DNA of 41,229 nt. It comes from Alteromonadaceae bacterium. GTDB taxonomy: Bacteria; Pseudomonadota; Gammaproteobacteria; Enterobacterales; Alteromonadaceae. The DNA lies in assembly GCA_016765535.1 (NCBI GenBank), contig JAESPQ010000127.1, forward strand, positions 1 through 41,229. Direction: 5' to 3'. Below the pieces are notes generated by a model. That model was given only the letters and a program-made list of their open reading frames with translations, did not search any database and was not told the DNA's origin. Position 1 is the first letter of the stretch; every line of letters begins with the position of its first letter. Made by a program: the position numbers and the translations under genes. Of the stretch, positions 1 to 9,200 are shown piece after piece.

Positions 1-127
1 AAACTTGTAGGTTGGGCTTCAGCCCATCAATTCATGTCATTTATTCTGCCTTTGACGACATAAATGTCGACCTACAGAATAATTACCGAATTAAATAAGG
101 GCTCCTGAGTTATCTGCATAGGCATGT
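1..127 (+). repeat. MITE-like dispersed repeat, family A, copy 1 (left end cut by the window)
   Basis: The stretch from about base 8 to 127 matches the element at 34821-35015 and, in reverse complement, 41103-41229. It ends in CATAGGCATGT, the inverse of the ACATGCCTATG terminus seen at the other copies. This copy lacks a 47-bp internal module (it reads GGGCTTCAGCCC where the 34.8-kb copy has an extra hairpin), so it is a shorter variant. It contains the small hairpin CGACAT-AA-ATGTCG. No coding sequence is evident. It lies just upstream of pcm, where surE usually sits in this gene block. Confidence 0.8.
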
Positions 128-222
128 TATAAAATGATACTGCAGAGCAAGTTTTATAAGGCTCAATAGAACTAAACGATCATCATAACAATAAAATTAA
201 ATACGGAACAAGTAGAATACAA

Positions 223-861
223 ATGGCAGGTAAATCAAGACGTAGTGGTGAATTATTAGCGCAAAAATTGGCTAATGAAGGGATTAAAAACCAACAAGTG
301 TTGCAAGCTATAGCACAAACACCAAGGCATCTATTTGTGCCCGAAATATTAGCACATAAGGCTTATGACAATACGGCTTTGCCGATAGGGCAGGGACAAA
401 CGATTTCTCAGCCTTATATTGTCGCCAGAATGTCAGAATTATTACTGGCTAATGGGGCACTTGGTACTATTTTAGAAGTGGGTACAGGCTCTGGCTATCA
501 AACCGCTATTTTGGCGCAGCTTACCACTAAAGTGTTTTCAATTGAGCGTATTAAAACATTGCAATGGCAAGCGAGACGTCGTTTAAGGGCAATGGATTTA
601 CATAATGTATCGATGAAGCATGGTGATGGTTGGCAAGGCTGGCAGTCTAAAGCCCCCTTTCAAGCGATTATTGTTACTGCGGCGCCTAATCAAGTACCGC
701 AAGCTTTATTAGAACAGTTAACCGACGGTGGCCGCTTAGTGATCCCAGTGGGTGAACAAGCGCAAATTTTAAAAGTTATTACTCGCCAAGGCGATAACTT
801 TAGTGAACAACAAATAGAAGCGGTGCGTTTTGTGCCTTTAGTGCAAGGCGATTTATTGTGA
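223..861 (+). CDS. pcm: Protein-L-isoaspartate O-methyltransferase
   Basis: This is a cytoplasmic repair enzyme that uses S-adenosylmethionine to methylate isoaspartyl residues in aged proteins. The 212-residue product is the usual family length. It shows the family signature [13 protein letters not shown] (around residues 57-70) and the SAM-binding motif [14 protein letters not shown] (around 85-97), followed by an acidic residue after the second strand (FSIER). The C-terminal LVIPVG segment is also typical. The start ATG has only a weak purine-rich upstream stretch. It opens the conserved pcm-yqaA-nlpD-rpoS block; surE, normally upstream and often overlapping, is not visible because a dispersed repeat fills the left edge. 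Confidence 0.95.
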   Translation: MAGKSRRSGELLAQKLANEGIKNQQVLQAIAQTPRHLFVPEILAHKAYDNTALPIGQGQTISQPYIVARMSELLLANGALGTILEVGTGSGYQTAILAQLTTKVFSIERIKTLQWQARRRLRAMDLHNVSMKHGDGWQGWQSKAPFQAIIVTAAPNQVPQALLEQLTDGGRLVIPVGEQAQILKVITRQGDNFSEQQIEAVRFVPLVQGDLL

Positions 862-907
862 TCAGATCTTTCTTCACCTTTATAAAAAATAACGATAGGA
901 AACAAAA

Positions 908-1486
908 TTGAAGTTATTTTCAAGTATTTACCAATGGACAATGCGCTGGGCAAAACATAAATTTGCCCCGCATGCGTTAGCGTTATTAGCCTTTTCAGAA
1001 TCTGTTTTTTTTCTTATTCCTCCGGATGTACTATTAGCACCCATGGTGTTAGCTAAACCACAACGAGCATGGCACTATGCTACCTTAACGACTATTGCCT
1101 CGGTTATTGGTGGTACTGTCGGCTATTGGTTAGGCTATTCCTTATTTGAGCCATTAATTCAGCCACTTATTATTGATTTTGGTTATCAAGACAAGTTTGA
1201 TCAAATAATGCAATGGTTTGAACAGTGGGGTGTTTGGGTGGTTTTTCTTGCAGGTTTTTCGCCTATTCCCTATAAATTATTTACGTTAAGCGCTGGTTTT
1301 TTACAGATGGCCTTTTTACCTTTTTTGTTTGTTTCTGCTGTGGGGCGTGGTATGCGCTTCTTTTTAGTCGCTGGTTTAATGCGCTGTGGCGGAGCCGCAA
1401 TGGAAGAAAAATTACGAAAATGGATAGATATTATTGGTTGGGGTGTTGTTGTTTTGATCATTCTAGCTTATTTTATAATGCGTTAA
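908..1486 (+). CDS. yqaA: YqaA-type DedA/VTT-domain inner-membrane protein
   Basis: This is a 192-residue integral membrane protein of the SNARE-associated/VTT (DedA-like) superfamily, close to the YqaA branch. It shows several hydrophobic segments, the conserved loop GFSPIPYKLFTLSAG (around residues 119-133) and glycine-rich helices such as ASVIGGTVGYWLGY. The start is TTG at 908, supported by TAGGA at 896-900 with about 7 bases of spacing. Relatives are thought to act in lipid handling in the membrane, but the substrate of YqaA is not established. It sits between pcm and nlpD, as in many Alteromonadales, with a 46-bp gap from pcm, so cotranscription is likely. Confidence 0.85.
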   Translation: MKLFSSIYQWTMRWAKHKFAPHALALLAFSESVFFLIPPDVLLAPMVLAKPQRAWHYATLTTIASVIGGTVGYWLGYSLFEPLIQPLIIDFGYQDKFDQIMQWFEQWGVWVVFLAGFSPIPYKLFTLSAGFLQMAFLPFLFVSAVGRGMRFFLVAGLMRCGGAAMEEKLRKWIDIIGWGVVVLIILAYFIMR

Positions 1487-1539
1487 CCTTTTTAATGCCC
1501 GATTATGAAAATAGATTATATTAAAGGAAAATATTTATT

Positions 1540-2382
1540 TTGCTGAAAATAATAAAAATTAGTAGTTATTGTTGCCTAGTTTTTATTATTTCGGCTTGTT
1601 CAAGTCGGCATACTCCTGCGCCAATAGTAGACATTCAAAGCGCTCAACAACTGAATAAAAAAAATCGCGATAGCATTAAAGCGAGTCAATATATAGTGCA
1701 AAAAGGTGAAACACTTTATTCAATTGCATGGCGAGCTAATAGTGATGTGCGCAGTTTAGCAAAACTTAATAAAATGCATGCGCCATATAATATTTTTCCC
1801 GGACAAAAAATATTTTTAAGCGCAAAATCAAGCAAAGTCAATCAGGGCAGTAGCTACAGCAAAAAGTTGAATAAAAGCTCTGGTACGACCTCGAAAAAAA
1901 TGCATAAAAAAGCCCTTGCGTTGAATAAAAAGCAGGCGTATGGTGAAAATGTAAGCAACGGAAAAATAAGTAAAAATAACCATGTAAATGGTAGGGTTTT
2001 TTCTAATAAGATTAGAAAATGGCGCTGGCCAACCTATGGTAAAGTTATTGCTAAATTTTCAACTGCTACACAAGGTAATAAAGGAATTGATATCGCTGGA
2101 CAACGGGGTAACAGGGTTGTTGCTGCCGCTGCGGGTAAAGTTGTTTATGCCGGAGATGCACTACGTGGTTATGGTAATTTAATTATTATAAAACACAATG
2201 ATGACTATCTCAGTGCTTATGCCCACAATGACCGTATATTGGTCAAAGAACAACAAAGAGTAAAAGCAGGTGATTTGATTGCTAAGATGGGAAATACTGA
2301 TGCCCAAAGATTCATGCTTCATTTTGAAGTTCGCTTTCGTGGCAAGTCAGTTAATCCGTTGAAGTATTTACCGAAAAAATAA
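1540..2382 (+). CDS. nlpD: Murein hydrolase activator lipoprotein NlpD
   Basis: This is a 280-residue outer-membrane lipoprotein expected to activate the septal amidase AmiC during cell separation. The N-terminus is a lipoprotein signal peptide with lipobox ISAC (Cys at about residue 20). A LysM peptidoglycan-binding domain follows (QYIVQKGETLYSIAW..., about 51-94), then a low-complexity Lys/Ser/Asn linker and a C-terminal LytM/M23 domain (about 165-278). The M23 zinc site is degenerate: the first motif reads NKGIDIAG instead of HxGxD, while YAHND and LHFEV remain. This fits an activator rather than an active peptidase. The start is TTG at 1540 with AAAGGA upstream. In related bacteria the main rpoS promoter lies inside nlpD. 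Confidence 0.92.
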   Translation: MLKIIKISSYCCLVFIISACSSRHTPAPIVDIQSAQQLNKKNRDSIKASQYIVQKGETLYSIAWRANSDVRSLAKLNKMHAPYNIFPGQKIFLSAKSSKVNQGSSYSKKLNKSSGTTSKKMHKKALALNKKQAYGENVSNGKISKNNHVNGRVFSNKIRKWRWPTYGKVIAKFSTATQGNKGIDIAGQRGNRVVAAAAGKVVYAGDALRGYGNLIIIKHNDDYLSAYAHNDRILVKEQQRVKAGDLIAKMGNTDAQRFMLHFEVRFRGKSVNPLKYLPKK

Positions 2383-2472
2383 CATTAATTAATCAAACCT
2401 CAATATAGAGGTAATTGGAGCCACCGTGAATATTTAATTTAAATTGTGTAATGCTAAACCGGGAGATGTAGC

Positions 2473-3456
2473 ATGAAAAAACAACAACAAGAAAACTTTA
2501 GTAATAGTGATTCAGCGAGTAATACAACTGTAATCGGTGATGTTAAAGTAGGAAAATCCAAAAGTACTGCTAAATTAAGTAAGCGTACTGAAAAAACTCA
2601 GGAAGAGTCATCATCAAGCTTAGATGCCACTCAAATTTATTTAAGTGAAATAGGTGCTTCGCCGCTGCTAACTGCGGAAGAAGAAGTTTATTTTTCTCGT
2701 CGTTCCTTAAAAGGTCACGAGCCCTCTCGTAAACGTATGATTGAAAGTAATCTTCGTTTAGTCGTAAAAATTGCCCGCAGATATAATAACCGTGGATTGC
2801 CCTTGTTAGACCTTATTGAAGAAGGTAATTTAGGTTTGATCCGTGCCGTTGAAAAGTTCGATCCTGAACGTGGTTTTCGTTTTTCGACCTATGCAACATG
2901 GTGGATAAGACAAACGATAGAACGCGCGATAATGAATCAAACTCGTACCATTCGTTTACCTATCCATGTTGTTAAAGAATTAAATATTTATTTACGTGCC
3001 GCCAGAGAATTGATCCAAGAATTAGATCATGAACCTACCGCTGAAGATATCGCCCAAAAACTTGACAAACCTGTTGCAAATGTTACTAAAATGCTGCGTT
3101 TGAACGAACGCATTGCTTCTGTTGACACCCCTTTTGGTGGCGAATCTGACAAAGTTTTGTTAGATGTCATTCCTGATGAAAAAGGTGCGGGTCCTGAAAC
3201 TAATTTACAATCAGAAGATATGCAGCATAGCATCGTACATTGGTTAGAAGAGCTAAATTCTAAACAACGTGAAGTGCTTGCTCGTCGCTTTGGCTTACTC
3301 GGTTATGAAGCGGCAACGCTTGAAGATGTTGGCTCTGAAATTGGTTTAACACGAGAACGTGTTCGTCAAATTCAAGTAGAAGCATTAAAACGTTTACGTG
3401 ATATGTTAAGTCATCAAAACTTATCAATAGAAACGCTTTTTGAAGTGACTTGTTAA
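2473..3456 (+). CDS. rpoS: RNA polymerase sigma factor RpoS
   Basis: This is the stationary-phase and general stress sigma factor. It has 327 residues, normal for the family. It shows region 1.2 ([21 protein letters not shown], near 50), region 2 with [27 protein letters not shown] and [18 protein letters not shown], region 3, and region 4.2 with a helix-turn-helix ([28 protein letters not shown]). The short region 1.1 and the sequence are sigma-S-like rather than RpoD-like. The start ATG is preceded by GGGAGA at 2461-2466 with 6 bases of spacing. The preceding 90-bp gap holds a small CCTC-AATATA-GAGG hairpin. The gene converges on mutS, with a CTAG-type repeat between the two 3' ends. Confidence 0.97.
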   Translation: MKKQQQENFSNSDSASNTTVIGDVKVGKSKSTAKLSKRTEKTQEESSSSLDATQIYLSEIGASPLLTAEEEVYFSRRSLKGHEPSRKRMIESNLRLVVKIARRYNNRGLPLLDLIEEGNLGLIRAVEKFDPERGFRFSTYATWWIRQTIERAIMNQTRTIRLPIHVVKELNIYLRAARELIQELDHEPTAEDIAQKLDKPVANVTKMLRLNERIASVDTPFGGESDKVLLDVIPDEKGAGPETNLQSEDMQHSIVHWLEELNSKQREVLARRFGLLGYEAATLEDVGSEIGLTRERVRQIQVEALKRLRDMLSHQNLSIETLFEVTC

Positions 3457-3466
3457 ATTTACAGAA

Positions 3467-3502
3467 GCCTAGGCTCTAGAATCTAGGTTCTAGGTTCTAG
3501 AC
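3467..3502. repeat. Family B short palindromic repeat between rpoS and mutS
   Basis: Overlapping CTAG-centred units are seen: AGCCTAGGCT, CTAGAATCTAG and CTAGGTTCTAGGTTCTAG. The same AGAACCTAG/CTAGGTTCT unit recurs at 14367-14393 and 30451-30472. Here the repeat fills the convergent gap and supplies the TAG stop codon of mutS (minus strand, 3497-3499). Its self-complementarity might let it act as a bidirectional 3'-end hairpin, but there is no clear T-run. Confidence 0.75.
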
Positions 3503-6088
3503 TTCATCTTTTAATTTAAACAATAACTCTAATGCTTTTCTTGGCGTCAAATCGTTTACATCAACGGCTTTAATTTTTTCCACAATGGGGTGTTCGCCGC
3601 TATCAAATGAAAGTTGTTTAAATTCATTATTTGCTAGCGTTGGTATCGCTGTGGCAATAGAGGGGACTTGTTGTTGCTCTAATTCGGCTAAACGTTGTTT
3701 TGCCCGAGTAACAACCGCTTTAGGAACACCTGCTAATAACGCAACTTGTAAACCAAAACTTTTACTTGCTGCGCCTTCTTGAACAGTATGCATAAAAATA
3801 ATTTTATCATCGTGTTCAACAGCATCTAAATGTACATTGGCTAAGCTGTCTATTTGTTCGGCTAATAGAGTTAATTCAAAATAATGGCTAGCGAATAAAG
3901 TAAATGCTTTAATTTTACTCGCCAGCATTTCGGCACATGCCCAAGCGAGTGATAAGCCGTCGTAAGTGCTAGTGCCGCGACCTATTTCATCAAGTAATAC
4001 TAAGCTTTTATCGGTGGCATTATGTAAAATATTGGCGGTTTCTGTCATCTCAACCATAAACGTTGAACGACCACTGGCTAAATCATCCGATGCGCCAATG
4101 CGCGTAAAAATGCGATCAACAATGCCGATAGTGGCATCGCTTGCAGGTACGTAACAACCAATATGCGCTAATAGTACAATTAACGCTGTTTGCCGCATAT
4201 AAGTTGATTTACCGCCCATATTAGGGCCAGTAATGATCAACATTTTACGACTATTAGATAACACCACAGGATTAGCAATAAAGGTGTTATTGTCCATTTG
4301 TTCAACCACCGGATGACGACCTGCTTGTATGTCAATACCTGTTGTTTCGGTTAATTTAGGCTTAGTATAATTTAAGCTAATAGCGCGCTCTGCAAAGGTA
4401 TTTAATACGTCAAATTCGGCTAAAGTTTCTGCTAAGTTTTGTAAAGTGGCAAGTTGCGGTAATATTTTATCAAATAATTCTTCGTATAAACGTTTTTCTA
4501 ACGCTAAGAACTTACTTTGTGCGCTTAATACTTTTTCTTCATGCTGCTTTAATTCATCAGTAATATAACGTTCATTATTTTTAAGTGTTTGGCGACGAAT
4601 ATAATGATCAGGCACTTGTGCTACCGAAGCTTTACCAATTTCAATAAAAAAACCATGTACGCGATTATAGCCCACTTTTAAGCTAGCGATGCCTGTGGTT
4701 TGTTTCTCTCGTGCTTCAAGCTGTGCTAAAAAGTCAGTTGCGCCTTGACTTAAATCGCGCAACACATCTAATTCGTCGTTATAACCTTGCGCGATAACAC
4801 CACCATCACGAATTAATACGGGGGGATTTTCAATAATAGCTTGAGCGAGCAATTGTTCTATCTCAGGCATGGGTTGGCAAGTTGACAATATCTGCTGTAA
4901 TGCAGGTGCATCACTGACAAAGTTGTCGGCATTAATTAATGTTTGCAATAGTGGTAATTGTTGCAAGCCACTGCGCAGACGAGCAAAGTCACGAGGTCTG
5001 GCGCTTCGTAAAGCAATACGGGCGACAATACGTTCAATATCACCAATGGGTTTCAATAGTGGCTTTATTTCATCATTAAGATCATTGGCAATAATTTCAC
5101 TGACCGTATTTAAACGTTGCTCAAGTACGTTAATATCGCGCAGTGGATAATGTAACCAACGTTTTAATAAACGAGATCCCATTGGTGTAGCACTAGTATC
5201 TAGTATACTAGCAAGGGTATTGGTAGTACCGCCTTGTAAATTATGGGTTAGCTCAAGGTTACGTCGCGTCGCGGCATCTAGCACTACGGCACTATCATTC
5301 GACTCGCAGGTTATGGCGCGAATATGCGGCAATGCCATACGTTGCGTATTATTAACATATTGCATTAAACAACCCGCGGCCATTAACCCAAGCGGATAAG
5401 CAGCCACACCAAAACCTGTCAATTCTTTAGTGCCAAATTGTTGGTTTAATAAGGTGTTAGCGGTAGCTAAATCAAAATCCCAATCGGGACGACGACGTAA
5501 ACCTTGGCGTTTAGCAAATACATCAGCATGACCAAAAGACTCCGCATAAAGTAATTCTGCGGGTGATAAACGTTCTATTTCAGCTTGTAATTGCTCTAAT
5601 GTTTTACATTGGGATAAGACAAAACGGCCACTGCTAATATCTAAATGCGCTAAACCAAATTCATCACTGTTGTAGCTAATAGCAACAATTAAATTATCTT
5701 GTTTATCAACGAGTAGAGCTTCTTCACTAAGTGTGCCGGGGGTAACAATACGCACAACTTTACGTTCGACTGGCCCTTTACTGGTTGCTGGATCGCCAAT
5801 TTGTTCACAAATAGCAACCGACTCACCAAGTTGTATTAATTTAACTAAATAATTATCCACTGCATGATAAGGCACACCCGCCATAGGAATAGCATTACCA
5901 CCCGTTTTACCTCGCGCGGTAAGCGAAATATCTAACAATTCTGAAGCTTTTCTTGCATCATCAAAAAATAATTCATAAAAATCCCCCATGCGATAAAAAA
6001 CTAATAAATCGGGGAATTCGGCCTTAATAGTTAAATATTGACGCATCATTGGGGTGTGAGCGGTAAGGTTTTTGTTGCTTGTCGTCAT
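3497..6088 (-). CDS. mutS: DNA mismatch repair protein MutS
   Basis: This protein recognises base mismatches and small loops and recruits MutL using ATP. The 863 residues match the usual length. The N-terminal mismatch-recognition domain has the Phe-x-Glu motif within [15 protein letters not shown] (about residues 31-45). The C-terminal ABC-type ATPase has Walker [10 protein letters not shown] (621-629), Walker [17 protein letters not shown] and the conserved FASHYFEL. The start is supported by the conserved [10 protein letters not shown] just downstream. It converges with rpoS; on its 5' side a 191-bp gap separates it from a divergent secreted-protein gene. Its stop codon falls inside a dispersed CTAG repeat. 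Confidence 0.98.
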   Translation of the reverse strand: MTTSNKNLTAHTPMMRQYLTIKAEFPDLLVFYRMGDFYELFFDDARKASELLDISLTARGKTGGNAIPMAGVPYHAVDNYLVKLIQLGESVAICEQIGDPATSKGPVERKVVRIVTPGTLSEEALLVDKQDNLIVAISYNSDEFGLAHLDISSGRFVLSQCKTLEQLQAEIERLSPAELLYAESFGHADVFAKRQGLRRRPDWDFDLATANTLLNQQFGTKELTGFGVAAYPLGLMAAGCLMQYVNNTQRMALPHIRAITCESNDSAVVLDAATRRNLELTHNLQGGTTNTLASILDTSATPMGSRLLKRWLHYPLRDINVLEQRLNTVSEIIANDLNDEIKPLLKPIGDIERIVARIALRSARPRDFARLRSGLQQLPLLQTLINADNFVSDAPALQQILSTCQPMPEIEQLLAQAIIENPPVLIRDGGVIAQGYNDELDVLRDLSQGATDFLAQLEAREKQTTGIASLKVGYNRVHGFFIEIGKASVAQVPDHYIRRQTLKNNERYITDELKQHEEKVLSAQSKFLALEKRLYEELFDKILPQLATLQNLAETLAEFDVLNTFAERAISLNYTKPKLTETTGIDIQAGRHPVVEQMDNNTFIANPVVLSNSRKMLIITGPNMGGKSTYMRQTALIVLLAHIGCYVPASDATIGIVDRIFTRIGASDDLASGRSTFMVEMTETANILHNATDKSLVLLDEIGRGTSTYDGLSLAWACAEMLASKIKAFTLFASHYFELTLLAEQIDSLANVHLDAVEHDDKIIFMHTVQEGAASKSFGLQVALLAGVPKAVVTRAKQRLAELEQQQVPSIATAIPTLANNEFKQLSFDSGEHPIVEKIKAVDVNDLTPRKALELLFKLKDEV

Positions 6089-6279
6089 TTAAGTGTGTAG
6101 TGGCTAGTTATAATTATTTTGATGGATATTATTACATAGAAGTATCGATAAAATAAATTTAAATTGAGCTAGAAGTTTGAATACCTCCCATATCAACACT
6201 GTAAAATAAATGTTATTATTTTGTTGGATAGATATGCTATTTACTTAAAAAACAATTTATAACATGGAGAAAAAATTAA

Positions 6280-9200
6280 ATGAGGAAAGTATTAATCAGC
6301 GTAATAGTTTTTGCGTTGGCGGGGCAGATATCTGTAGCTAAGGCGAGCAGTGCTCCGAGGATGAATATTGAGGTATCAACCTCTGCAAAAGTTAAAGTTT
6401 CTAAAGCACTTCGAGATTTACCCCCATTACAGAAAATTACTCCGCAACGTAAAACTAAATTAATACAAAGCGGTATTCCTGTTCCCGGTGTTGATGTTAT
6501 CAAGGAAGTCCCAAATTACTTTCGTAAAAAAAAACAATCATTAAGTGAAGATTATAATGACCCAGTTTTACAAAAAACATTAGATACTAAGAAACGTTCA
6601 GGTAATGCACCGACCATTGGTGTTAACTTTGAAGGTATGCAAAATCCACAAGGATATGTACCACCAGATACCAATGGTAGTGTTGGCCTGAATCATTATG
6701 TGCAAACCGTTAATGTATCGATTGCTATTTGGGATAAAGCGGGCAATCAGTTAATGCAGCCTGTGGGGATTAATCAGCTTTGGGCAGGCTTTGGTGGTAT
6801 TTGCGAAAATAATAACAATGGTGATCCTATTGTTATTTATGATAAAAGGGCAGATCGTTGGATGATCAGTCAATTTGCATTAGCAGACAACGATAATCAT
6901 CAGTGTATTGCGGTTTCGCAAACCGCTGATCCTACTGGTGCCTATTATCTATATGATTTCCCTTATGGTGTGTTAATGAATGATTACCCACATTTTGGTA
7001 TTTTTGGTGATGCGTATTATATGGGGGTTAACCAATTTGGTCCTGGTTTCTCTGGTGGTGGTGTTGCGGCTTATGAACGCAATAAAATGCTAATAGGCGC
7101 TGAAGCACAGCAAGTTGTAATAAGTGGTGAAGGCATGACGCCGCAAGTTTTTACTCCGATGCCGTTGGACGTTGATGGTATATTACCTCCACCAGCTGAT
7201 ATGAAAGAATTATTTTTAACTTCTGATTCAAGTGGCTCGTCAAACCTACTCCATATATGGGAAATGGATGTTGATTGGACAAATGCTAGTGCTGCGACAT
7301 TTACTCATAAAACGTCCTTAACCGTAGCTCAGTATACTTCACCAGGTAATGCAATACAGCCTAATGGAATTGAATTAGATGGATCTGATATTCGCGCGAT
7401 GTTTCGAACTTCATATCGCAACTTTAACGGTTTAGGTAAAATTTTATTTACCCATAATATTTCAGGAACTAATGGTCAACCCGTTGCTCGTTGGTATCAA
7501 ATTGATATTGATCATAATAATGGCAATGCCTTATCGGTTGAACAGCAGGGCACTTTTTCACCAGATACTTTACTTGTTCCAAGTAGTGCTTCTCGCTGGA
7601 TGGCAAGTGGTGCTATGGATGCTAGCGGCAATATTGCTATTGGTTATTCGGTTGCCGATGCTAATATATTTCCGTCTATTTATGCTGCCACACGTTTAGC
7701 CAATGATCCTGTGAATCAATTAACCGATGAATTTGTGTTAATTGCAGGTAGTGGTTCTCAAGGTCCGGTAAACCGAAATCGTTGGGGAGATTATGCCAGT
7801 ATGAGTATAGACCCAATAGATGATTGTACTTTTTGGTATACCAATCAATATTATAAATCAGCAAATGATAGTACATTAACTTGGTCAACACGTATTGCTA
7901 GTTTTAAAATACCGACTTGTAGCACAGGGCCAACGGGTGAAATATCAGGTACCGTCACTGGTTTAGAATCTGGTGAAGTTATAGCCAATGCAACGGTGAG
8001 TGCTGCTAATATATCAACAATTACTGATAATGAAGGCAAATTTAAATTATTAGTACCTACGGGAGATTACGAACTAAGCGTTTCTCGTTATGGCTGGGTG
8101 ACGATGCAAAAGCCAGTAATAACCGTTGCAGAAGATGACACTATAACCTCTGATTTTGCTTTAACAGTGGCTCCAAAAGTTGACATTAAAGGTGTTGTTA
8201 GTGATGGTGGCGGACAAGGATGGCCATTATATGCTAAGGTTTCTGCATCAGTGCCCAATGATACTATCGTGGCTTATACTAACCCTGAAACAGGGGAATA
8301 TACATTGTCTGTTTTTGCTGGCACCAGTATTAATATTACTGCGCGTGCGCTGTTATCTGATTACTCTGCCACAACTCAAACTATTTTACCTACTGTTGCC
8401 AATAGCGCTACCTCTTTAAATATATCATTAGCCACCAATGATTCTTGCACAACAAAGGGTTATCAATTTATTGAACCTTCTTTTGTGCAGCATTTTAATG
8501 GTGATACTTTTCCTCCTGCCGATTGGACGGTTATTGATGATGCGGGTAATGGCGTTATTTGGTCAAGTGCCTTAGCTGGGCTGGGGAATATAACTGGAAC
8601 TTCAGGCGATGCTGCTTTAGCTAATAGTGACGCTGCAGGCCCAAGTATTTCGGCTGATACTTCTTTAATATCACCGGTTATTAAAGTGAGTGATATTAAT
8701 TCTACTACGCTAGACTTTGTTGCTAATTATACAACTTTTACAGGCCAAGACAGTGTTGATGTTGATATTAATGTGGATGGCAATGGCTGGGTTAATATTA
8801 CCTCTTTATCGACAGGGACATTAAATTATTCAGAAGATTTATCTACTCAGTTAAGTGGCGCTACTAGTTTTCAATTACGCTGGCGTTATTATAATGCGGT
8901 CTATGAATGGTTCACCTCTGTTGATGATGTAAGTATTGGTAACTCGTTGTGTGAAGCTGTTTCTGGAAGTTGGGTTTCGGGCTATATTACTGATACTAAC
9001 ACGGGAGAGCCATTAAACAATGTCAGTATTACCGCTGATGGTATTGAACTAGCTAAATCGACTAAAACAGCCGATGATGAAGTGCTTGGTGATGGTTTTG
9101 TGAGCTTTTTTATGCCAGTTGATAGCAATTTAGTTGTGAGTGCCAGCAAATACCAAAACAAGCAAATTACCGCGACTGATTTGAGTTTAGAAACACCAAT

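Noticed and set aside
3467-3502. CTAG repeat units considered as a CRISPR array
   Set aside because: The units are about 9 bp, spacers are absent or a few bases, and there are no cas genes.
4869-5150. 93-residue plus-strand reading frame inside mutS
   Set aside because: It is antisense to a fully conserved MutS coding region, has no ribosome-binding site and shows no recognisable domain.
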